Under the pieces are notes generated by a model, which saw only the letters and a list, made by a program, of their open reading frames with translations, had not been told where the DNA came from and made no database searches. The position numbers and the translations under genes were made by a program. 6,350 bases of DNA from an uncultured bacterium (lineage in GTDB: Bacteria > Patescibacteria > JAEDAM01 > Absconditabacterales > Absconditicoccaceae), in the NCBI GenBank assembly GCA_937950065.1, contig CALFEN010000317.1, positions 1-6,350 on the forward strand, read 5' to 3'. Numbering within the stretch: the first letter of the stretch is position 1; every line of letters begins with the position of its first letter. Of the stretch, positions 1-6,303 are shown one piece after another.

Positions 1-30
1 CTCTTTCCCTACACGACGCTCTTCCGATCT
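1..30 (+). other. Illumina TruSeq/P5 sequencing adapter remnant (not genomic)
   Basis: The first 30 bases equal the 3' portion of the Illumina TruSeq universal/P5 read-1 adapter and end exactly at its hallmark CTTCCGATCT. Their base composition is far more GC-rich than the AT-rich sequence that follows. This is untrimmed adapter fused to a contig end, not biology. Genomic sequence starts at base 31, so anything reading through this junction is an artefact. The sequence match is direct; that this marks a contig end is inference. Confidence 0.97.
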
Positions 31-90
31 GTACTATATATTAGCTTGGATCAGGAACTTTCCAAAAAACTTTCAATGATAACAAAATAA
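31..90 (+). CDS. Possible 3' tail of a truncated plus-strand gene
   Basis: From the adapter junction one frame stays open for 19 codons and stops at TAA 88-90 (tail ...SLDQELSKKLSMITK). A second plus frame (from base 32) is also open, ending with a TGA-Gly codon and TAA at 80-82 (tail ...AWIRNFPKNFQG), so the frame cannot be decided from so short a piece. The reason to propose a gene end is that a strong plus-strand intrinsic terminator begins about 28 nt after the stop, which implies transcription arriving from the left. No family can be recognised. The fragment is cut by the adapter, not by a natural break. Confidence 0.3.
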   Translation, partial: VLYISLDQELSKKLSMITK

Positions 91-118
91 AAAATTTATT
101 TAAGCCCGGGATTTTTTG

Positions 119-147
119 AAGAACGAACTCTTTTCGTTCTTTTTTTT
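119..147 (+). terminator. Intrinsic (Rho-independent) terminator, plus strand
   Basis: A perfect 9-bp inverted repeat, AAGAACGAA (119-127) and TTCGTTCTT (133-141), encloses a 5-nt loop CTCTT. The stem runs directly into an uninterrupted T tract ending at 147. On the minus strand the stem is followed by CAAAAAATCC rather than a T run, so it works in the plus direction only. It would end transcription of the gene cut off at the left edge. It is the only textbook terminator I find in the window. Confidence 0.8.
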
Positions 148-514
148 ATACTTTTTGGAATAGTTCAAAAAGTAATTTACAAGAGATTTTACAGAGTCCT
201 GTAGTTATTTATTTTATAAATAAAAAATTAGATAAGTAGATAAAATATTTATTACTTTTTTAAAAAATCCTCTCTTTGTTGATCTGTAAAAAAATATTAT
301 CTATTTGCTGTTAAACAGAAGAAGATAGTTAAAATTTATGATACTGTTTGGAAATTATATTATATTTAAAGAGATTTGCGAGGTAAATAAGATTTTTATA
401 TAGCTTTTAACTCTAAAATTCAAAAACTTTAAATTATAATAAATGAATTATTAAGGGGAAATTTTATTTTAATAGTTTCTTGTTCTCTTTAGTTTACATG
501 AGGACGAAGAAATC
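148..514. other. Gene-free AT-rich stretch between terminator and HAD gene
   Basis: I see no supportable gene here on either strand with TGA read as Gly: TAA and TAG break all frames, and the longest open run (plus, about 244-370, roughly 42 codons) has no good start and a composition like the surroundings. Small inverted repeats occur, for example TTATTTAT/ATAAATAA at 205-223 (3-nt loop) and TATCT/AGATA around a CTGT/ACAG pair at 298-327. None is followed by a T tract on either strand, so I do not call them terminators. This is the 3' flank of the minus-strand rseP-HAD pair. An undetected small RNA cannot be excluded. Confidence 0.5.
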
Positions 515-1057
515 TTATAATTGAAAATATGAAAAGTCTTTTATTTTTCAAATTCCAAGTCTATTTATTTTCAAAATTTCAATGTCAAAATTAAAATCAT
601 TTGGAGAGGCAAAAACTCTGTCATCTATATAGATGATTTTTTCTTTATATTTTTTATAAATTTTTTTTAAATCTTCTACTTTATTGGCATCTGAAGTAAA
701 AATACATCAGTCCACAAGATTTCTTGCTCAAGAGTGAATAAGTTTTTTTTCTTGAAAATATTTATCTCAATAGGTCAAAATCAACTTCTTTTCTTTATTA
801 TTTTTACAGAACGAGATAAAATCATTATATAAAAAATGTTTTGTATTTCTTCGTACAATATCGAATTCTTGTTCTTTGATTCAGCACTTACCAAGTCGCC
901 GTTTGAAATCAAACATTCAGTTATTTACTACCTTGCTATAATTCATATTTTCCTGCAGCATCTTTGGATTTCTTCAGGTATTACAAAAAATATCCATAAA
1001 AAAATCTACAAATCAGTTTTTATCAAAAATAGTTTCATCAAAGTCTATTACAAACAT
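515..1057 (-). CDS. HAD-superfamily hydrolase (phosphatase-like), substrate unknown
   Basis: A 180-aa protein when TGA is read as Gly (8 TGA against 2 GGN glycine codons). HAD motifs are visible in order. Motif I is FVIDFDETIF at residues 2-11, with D5 the expected nucleophile and D7 the acid/base. Motif II is LILTYG at 92-97, with T95. Candidate motif III lysines are K126 and K131/K132 in TSDANKVEDLKK. Motif IV is IIYIDDR at 141-147, with D145/D146 as Mg2+ ligands. HAD enzymes form a phospho-aspartate intermediate and remove or transfer phosphate in the cytosol. Residues 15-85 would form a small helical cap; there is no signal peptide or membrane segment. The start ATG lies 11 nt after the rseP stop on the same strand, so the two genes are probably cotranscribed. 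The leader is A-rich without a Shine-Dalgarno motif. The fold is well supported; the substrate cannot be read from sequence. Confidence 0.85.
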
Positions 1058-1068
1058 CTTTTTTATTT

Positions 1069-2277
1069 TTATCAGATTCATGGAATAGAGACATTCCAAA
1101 ATCTTTGTAAATCTAATAACATTACATATATACCAAATCACATAAGTAATATGAAAAATATCATATTTACATAGTTTTCAAATGTAAAATATTTTTCAGG
1201 CTTTAATCTAAATATTTTTTGGATCAATATTCACAATGTCCTTCATCAGTCCAAAGCAGGTATCGGTAGTACATTGAATATTCACAATGCTAATGATATC
1301 ATAGCTGCAAATGAGAGATAATGCAAAAATCCAAAATATTGTAATATAATTTCTCCAACCTTAACCGCTCATATGGGACCTGACATTTTTTCCATAGAAC
1401 TTTGGATTCTCTGTTTGTTCATAGATACTAGATTTGAAAAGAGTGCTCATAAAAGATGGTAAGTAAGAACTGTTTCTTCTTTCATCTCTATCACTGATAC
1501 TCACATTGCTGTAACAAAATCAAATTTTATAGGTATCATTTGAGTATCGCCGCTTCAGGAATGAATTATATTTAATAGACAACTGTCCGGTGGACAAGTT
1601 ATGTTTTTATCTATTTGCTGGTCTCATCTTTGAATTTTTAAATCAAAGGATTTCCCATAATTGTCTTTTAGAAGCGTTCATATATTTAGGCTATCTACAG
1701 GATTATTGTTTATAGTCAAAAAAATATCTCACGAAAGAATATCATTTTTGGCTGCCAAACCGTTGGGTGATACATCAATCACTTCTAATGGTACTGCTAT
1801 GGATTTGCCTGTCAAGAATCACTGTTGTGTCAGGAATTCTTCTGTAGGCATTAAGTAACTGTGTGTTTCAACTGGTAGGGCGTTTTTGGGAAGTAATTGC
1901 ATAGGTTTTATTCATATGGTGAATATTATTGTGAATAAAATCCATGCAAAAACCAAGTTCATACTAATTCATGCTAACAATATGGTAAGTTTTTTCCATA
2001 TATTTACTCACATGAAACTATCAGGAGCATTGAATTCTTCTTCATTTTCTGGAGATTCTCATTTTAGTCTGACAAATCATCAAAGTGGAATCCAGTTTAT
2101 AGTGTATTCGGTTCAACTTTTATCTGTATAAAACTTAAATGCTCTTGGAGGTATGCCAAACCCAAATTCCAATACTTTTACTCAAGCTTTTTTGGCTGCT
2201 ATAAAGTGTCCTAATTCGTGTATTAGTATCAATACAACAAAAAGAAGTATTCATATGATTATAAATAATATTTGCAT
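1069..2277 (-). CDS. rseP: RseP-type site-2 zinc metalloprotease (RIP, M50 family)
   Basis: A 402-aa integral membrane protease that cleaves transmembrane segments of anchored proteins within the bilayer; in characterised bacteria it acts after a site-1 cut of anti-sigma factors or on leftover signal peptides. Helix 1 (about 3-25) ends in the zinc motif HELGH, with H20, E21 and H24. Next come GFGIPPR (39-45), the membrane-loop motif WIPLGGFVRLKGE (62-74), and a second helix region with AGISMN (102-107). One PDZ domain covers about 160-225 (GLAAKNDILSGD at 173-184). SGPIG follows at 299-303, then the third zinc-ligand motif NVLPIPALDGGR (335-346), with D343. A last helix spans about 372-389. 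A single PDZ and 402 aa fit the RasP/short-RseP type rather than the two-PDZ E. coli form. It holds 24 TGA-Gly codons, including both glycines of LDGG, against 11 GGN. The ATG at 2277 puts HELGH at the usual distance from the N-terminus. The gene lies upstream of the HAD gene in a likely operon. Confidence 0.95.
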
Positions 2278-2323
2278 AGTGTATTTTGTTTAATTAATAA
2301 TTTTTTTTTAGGTATTTTTGCTA

Positions 2324-2364
2324 AATATAAGAATAATTATAAAAATATTGTCAAAAAAAACAAT
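2324..2364 (-). promoter_or_regulatory. Candidate rseP promoter
   Basis: On the minus strand a perfect TTGACA (2354 to 2349) is followed after 18-19 nt by TTATAT/TATATT (2330 to 2324), about 45 nt before the rseP ATG. An alternative on the same strand is TTGTTT (2363 to 2358), 16 nt, TATAAT (2341 to 2336). In such AT-rich DNA chance matches to the -10 box are common, so only the exact TTGACA carries much weight. Confidence 0.4.
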
Positions 2365-2790
2365 AGTTTTTTGAATAAAATAGCAAAATGTTTACAAAAC
2401 ATTTACTTTTATTTTTATTTATTTTATAAGTTTATTCAATCTTTACAAAAGAATAATTAAATTTTGTCATTGTTTTTATGCGATTAATAATTTTAGTAGG
2501 CTTTTTTGTTAAGTAAATATATGGCACAGTTTTAATTTTATCTAAAAATTTGAACTAAAATAGAGTAGAGATTAATTTATTTCGTCTAACAGAATTTTGA
2601 AACGCTTACGAGTTGTTTATTAATACTGATTTATTTAGATGGGTTTACTATTGTTACATTGGATTCTGTTTTGGACGCATTTTTTTTGGGGAAATATATT
2701 ATATATTTTATAAAACTAAAAAACAGACAGGCGTTTATTTTTTGTAAATAGAAAAATAAAAGAATAATTATTATTTAATCTAATAAAATT

Positions 2791-2818
2791 TTGACAAAAA
2801 AATTTTTTTTAATATAAT
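2791..2818 (+). promoter_or_regulatory. Full-consensus sigma70-type promoter of the 728-aa gene
   Basis: TTGACA at 2791-2796 and TATAAT at 2813-2818 are both perfect consensus boxes, separated by a 16-nt A/T tract (mainly A then T). Transcription would start near 2825, leaving a leader of about 30 nt before the ATG at 2855. AAGGAA at 2826-2830 sits at the very 5' end of that leader, 24 nt before the ATG, too far to act as a Shine-Dalgarno site. The perfect boxes suggest strong, largely constitutive expression; that is inference. Confidence 0.75.
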
Positions 2819-2854
2819 AAATAAAAGGAATTTTAAAAAAATAAAAACAAAAAA

Positions 2855-5041
2855 ATGACAGCTCAAAATTATATTGATAATGAAGTTTGAAATATAATAA
2901 AGTTTTATAGGCATATTTCCAGATTTCTTTTTTGAAGTGGAATATATATTGTTCTTATAGTTCTTTCAGCTTTATTTGTTTTCTTTATAATTGGTGAAAT
3001 CCAGATAAACCTTGGTTGAGATATAATTTCCGGGATCTCTTTGTGACAAGTTAAATCAAAAGATTTGATAAGTGCAAACAAAATGGAGATATTAAATAAT
3101 TATAAGAAAGACGGAGTAAAGTATGAAATATTATGATGATATATTTTTTGAGGTAGTGGGCAGACATATTCTTATAATAATTTGTCTTCTATAAATAAAA
3201 TAGTATTGCCATATAGATTTTATGTAGACAAAGAGACTTTGTCGCAATATTCAAGCTTAAAAAATACAGATATGAAATTCCTTTTGGATTTTGTGCTGAA
3301 AAATATTTTGTTGAAGAATCCTACAGATGACGATTCTGTAGATGTACAGGACCAATGAGTGAAGTCACTTACCAATGACGACATCTCTAAAACATTTAAT
3401 TTGATATGCTTGGATAGTTTCGTTGTTACTCCATTTTGTCAATTAGAAATAGATAATTATTTGAATAACGTATCTTTTTATGATTTGTCAAAAGATATGG
3501 TTTGAGTGAGAAAGATTTATAATAAATTACGTAGTAAATGATATAAAGATGCTGTTTGTAAGTCATATCAAAACTATACAAATTTTGCACTTGATTTTAA
3601 TGATAGTTTTTATTCTATATTTCAGGATTGTGGCGGCGAATATTTATCAAATTATCAGTTGTCAAAAGATTTTAATAATATAAATCAGAATATTATATCC
3701 AATTCACTTGATAATAAGCTTTATTCAACTCAATCATTGAATGCCTATAAACTACTTTCTTTTCAGAAATTGATATATGTAAACTACGAATATGGAAAAA
3801 ACTTTAACGTAGATTTGATTTGAGTTTATCTGTCTTTTGTTTCTAATCTTCTTTCAGAGCAGAAAATCTGAGATCCGTATTATGATATTATATATCTTTA
3901 TGATAATTTCTATTTATCACAGGTAATCAACGTTCAAAAGAGTAATAGTAATCAGAAAATATCAGATGCTATACCTAAATTAACAGAAAAAATAACAAGT
4001 ACAAATAAATGAGATGGAGTTTTTATAGATAAATGACTGGAAAAGCTTATAAAAAATAAAAAATTGATAGAATTGTCAAATAAAAGTACTTCTATCTCTG
4101 TGGGCCCTTCTCAAGAGGTTTTCCCTATAAATAAATTTCAGTCTTTGATTAATTCTTTGGATGGGTACTATGCTACTACTATAAAAATGGAAGACAAAGA
4201 TAATACTATATATTATGCTAAATGAACTTTGGAGAAGAGTTTTTCTACAGAATGAACTAATACTAAATCAATAGTCATAAAGATTGATTTGTATTATAAA
4301 TATGACTGAAATAGTTTTCATATGCAAAACGTGAAAGTTTCTGACTACCCTGATTTGGAGAAGGTTATTAATCAGAGGATAAAAAAGAAATTTGATTTTG
4401 ATTTTTCTGATATCCTTGAAATTGTTAGAATATTTCCTTTGGAAAAGAATGTTTCAGTATCTTTTTGTAATAGAATTCAGGGATTGGATTTTGTGTGAGG
4501 AGAGCGTCCGGAAGTAAGAAATTGTTCTGAAAGTGATCTTGTTTTGTCCAGAGAAGAGATTACTTATACTTTCCATTTTAATGATGAAATATTGGATATT
4601 AATTCTATACAGATAAGTGATCTAGGAGTCCAGCAACAGGTCTATAATAGTTTGAGTTGAAATACTAATATAATAAAGGATACTTTCCTTAATATCCTAC
4701 CGACATTATTGAACTTTAAGGCGGAGCAATCTGCAGATGAAGAAGTAAATGATATAATAATTATAAAATTGAAAATAAGATCATATCTATGAATTGAACT
4801 TGATGATATTGCAAAAAAAGATGACAAAAATTATCATTTGAAATTTTCATTAAATTCTTATCAGATGGAATGTGATATTAATAAATCAGAAAATTATAGA
4901 TTATATAATCTTACTATATTTGGATGACAAAAAAGTTATAATCTTCAGAAATTTTCGTTAAATCTATTGGATAGTGAGAAGACAAAAATAAATAAATTTA
5001 GATTGGATCCTATATGATATATCAAAGAATACTTAAAGTAA
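2855..5041 (+). CDS. Membrane-anchored protein of unknown function, 728 aa, large extracytoplasmic domain
   Basis: I do not recognise a family. With TGA as Gly the frame runs 729 codons from the ATG after the consensus promoter to TAA; it contains 22 TGA and 17 GGN glycine codons. A short N-terminus with K16, R19, H20 and R23 precedes one hydrophobic helix at about 28-47 (GIYIVLIVLSALFVFFIIG). By the positive-inside rule this gives N-in/C-out topology, with about 680 residues outside the membrane. There is no cleavage or lipobox motif, so it should stay anchored. No second membrane segment is visible. Seven cysteines all lie outside the helix: C185, C195, C235 and C259 cluster in the first half, then C538, C557 and C673. 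Residues 100-360 are rich in Tyr, Asn, Ser and Asp; the rest alternates helical and beta-like stretches, for example 436-509 and 569-716. It stands alone on the plus strand between two minus-strand operons. A surface or cell-contact role is possible but unproven. Confidence 0.9.
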
Positions 5042-5172
5042 ATTTTTATAATTTGTTTATACACTGATATTTTTTAATAGTTTTTGCTTATTCTATTTTT
5101 CTCCTTGCATCTAAAATTTTCAAATAATTTTCTGAAAATTTAAATAAGATTACTTAATTATAAAATCTGGAT
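5042..5172. other. Convergent intergenic gap, weak AT-only hairpin
   Basis: The gap lies between the 3' ends of the 728-aa gene (plus) and tsaB (minus), where terminators for both would be expected. The best structure is AAATTTTC (5114-5121) with GAAAATTT (5134-5141) around a 12-nt loop. The stem has two G-C or C-G contacts at most in total, and no T tract follows on either strand. I do not call a terminator with confidence; it could be a weak bidirectional one. Confidence 0.35.
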
Positions 5173-5766
5173 TTATTGTTTAGTCGTAATATTTGGCTGG
5201 ATAATATAAATAGGTTGTACGTGATTGCTTGGGCTTATTCACATATTTTTGATATCTACTTTGTTTGTTTTATTTCTAAAATTTAATAATAGAGTTTGTC
5301 AATCAAAGTCGATGTTTATCCTATCGTCGATGTCTTCGAAAGTCTGGTCTAAAAATAGATCTCATTTATTTTTTAGTCAGATATCTGAGGCACTGACTTG
5401 ATCGTAGCTTTGAGATTGGAAATCAAAATTCCAATAGTTTTTTGTCTGTCAGATATATAGTAGTCATTTAGACGGTAGTAAGTTTTGCTTTACAAAAAGA
5501 GAATACAAATCAATTTTTGAAATATTAAATATCTCTATTTGGTTTTTGTATAAAAAATTTAACATATTTATACACAAAGTTCATACTCTGATGGAGGTAA
5601 AAGATCCTGGTCAGTTTACTATAAATATTTTGGAATAAAAATTTTTACCAAAAATATCTTTCAAAGTATTTGGCAGAGTTCTTTCAAGGTTTCTTTTTTC
5701 AAGAATTATTTTTTTTCATCATCAGATTATTATTATCTTATCTAGCGATAAATTCACAAAAAGCAT
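5173..5766 (-). CDS. tsaB: tRNA threonylcarbamoyladenosine (t6A) biosynthesis protein TsaB
   Basis: A 197-aa cytosolic protein. In the known bacterial pathway TsaB is a non-catalytic, actin-fold-like partner that holds TsaD (with TsaE) so that threonylcarbamoyl is moved from threonylcarbamoyl-AMP to A37 of ANN-decoding tRNAs. The family signature is clear at residues 52-62, GPGSFTSIRVG. The C-terminus has the expected VQPIYIIQPNIT (183-194), like the P-x-Y-x-x-x-P-x-x-T tail of TsaB. The N-terminus MLFVNLS aligns with the usual ILxIDTS strand but with Asn in place of Asp. At 197 aa it is shorter than typical 220-230 aa homologues, with the middle (85-150) divergent. It holds 11 TGA-Gly codons against 2 GGN; the first G of GPGS and the G of the final VG are both TGA. 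The ATG at 5766 lies 23 nt after the upstream pilin-like gene, so the two are probably cotranscribed. No Shine-Dalgarno motif is present; the leader is a run of T. Confidence 0.9.
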
Positions 5767-5789
5767 AAAAAAAAGTTAGTAATTAAAAA

Positions 5790-6164
5790 TTATCATTGCA
5801 CGAACGTTTCTATTAGTTTGATAATGGCGTAACTAAAAATAACCAATAATAGTCATATTACAGAGTATTTAATTCATTGTTTTCATTTGTTAGCCTGTCA
5901 TTGATCTGCACCAGCTGTGATAAATATTATACCGGATATGACTAATGACACTACAATTATTGTTCATATAAAGAAAGTTGTTCATTCTATTACGTCTTGT
6001 ACAAAAACGTCAGGATCATTATCTGCATTTCATTCTCTGATGTGCAGAGTATCATATATTTTGAGGCTACAGCTTCATTTGGTTATTTTGTCTGAATCGC
6101 AATCTATCCCAGCATTGTCTGAATCTGCCAGTATTATTTGATTTTCTAGGGTTCAATTTTCCAT
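5790..6164 (-). CDS. Small two-helix membrane protein, T4SS pilin/VirB2-like
   Basis: A 124-aa protein (10 TGA and 3 GGN glycine codons; TGA is also the last codon before TAA). The N-terminal 60 residues are polar and acidic, with C22 and C32, and contain no clear signal peptide. Two hydrophobic helices follow at about 63-84 (FFIGTIIVVSLVISGIIFIT) and 100-118, joined by a short loop, AGADQGQANKGKQGIK (84-99), rich in Gly, Lys and Gln. This helix-loop-helix ending with an A-G-A-D-x-G-Q-x-x-K-G-K loop is the pattern of the short pilin-like proteins common in CPR genomes and assigned to the TrbC/VirB2 or T4SS-pilin group. In characterised systems VirB2 subunits form the conjugative or secretion pilus. 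No other secretion gene is visible here, so a pilus role is inferred from architecture only. The first ATG is used; the leader is AT-rich without a Shine-Dalgarno motif. It probably forms an operon with tsaB. Confidence 0.75.
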
Positions 6165-6227
6165 TTTTATATATATCTTATAAAAGATTTTATATATTTT
6201 AAAGATTTCTATAAAAAATTCAAATAA

Positions 6228-6257
6228 ATTATGAAAAATTATTTGATTTTGTTTCAA
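6228..6257 (-). promoter_or_regulatory. Candidate promoter for the pilin-like gene and tsaB
   Basis: On the minus strand TTGAAA (6257 to 6252; 5 of 6 consensus bases) is followed after 18 nt by CATAAT (6233 to 6228; 5 of 6). Transcription would start near 6221, giving a leader of about 57 nt. AT richness makes chance -10 matches likely. Confidence 0.4.
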
Positions 6258-6270
6258 TATTCATTATAAA
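6243..6270 (+). promoter_or_regulatory. Candidate plus-strand promoter for the right-edge gene
   Basis: TTGATT (6243-6248), a 16-nt spacer and TATAAA (6265-6270) lie so that a start near 6277 would leave a leader of about 27 nt before the ATG at 6304. This is close to the arrangement before the 728-aa gene. It overlaps the minus-strand candidate, so this would be a compact divergent promoter region if both are real. Confidence 0.3.
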
Positions 6271-6303
6271 AAAGATATTTGATTTTAGAAAGTTAATGTC
6301 GTA

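Larger units (their letters stand above)
2278..2854. other. Divergent intergenic region, no gene seen
   Basis: This 577-nt stretch separates the divergent rseP (minus) and the 728-aa gene (plus). It is extremely AT-rich and stop-rich. The only long open run, about 2272-2460 on the plus strand, overlaps the rseP start codon, encodes mostly K, N, F, I and Y, and looks like random AT-rich sequence. Bases around 2575-2690 are somewhat less AT-biased, but I recognise no tRNA, riboswitch or other RNA fold there. A symmetrical AAATATA/TATATTT element sits near 2694-2711; it is pure A/T and probably trivial. Candidate promoters lie at both ends and are listed separately. Confidence 0.5.

Noticed and set aside
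205..223. TTATTTAT/ATAAATAA hairpin as a terminator for the HAD gene
   Set aside because: Pure A/T stem, no T tract after it on the minus strand, and nearly 300 nt from the gene end.
495..520. Hammerhead-ribozyme-like string (TGAGGACGAAGAAATC)
   Set aside because: It lacks the CTGATGA core and flanking stems, and it overlaps the HAD stop codon; the likeness is superficial.
836..1174. Plus-strand 112-codon frame
   Set aside because: It lies antisense to the HAD gene and the 3' end of rseP, which carry strong family motifs; its product is low-complexity and matches nothing I know.
1661..2131. Plus-strand frames at 1661-1858 and 1886-2131
   Set aside because: Both are antisense shadows inside rseP, whose PDZ and zinc motifs are read on the minus strand through these bases.
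2272..2460. Plus-strand 62-codon frame starting at TTG
   Set aside because: It overlaps the rseP start codon, has no TGA-Gly codons, is almost all K/N/F/I/Y and looks like random AT-rich DNA.
4642..4827. Minus-strand 61-codon frame
   Set aside because: Antisense shadow within the 728-aa gene.
5917..6141. Plus-strand 74-codon frame
   Set aside because: Antisense shadow within the pilin-like gene, whose helix-loop-helix pattern is clear on the minus strand.
6146..6166. tRNA T-loop-like GGTTCAATTTTCC
   Set aside because: No acceptor, D or anticodon stems surround it, and the bases are the first codons of the pilin-like gene (ATG GAA AAT TGA on the minus strand).
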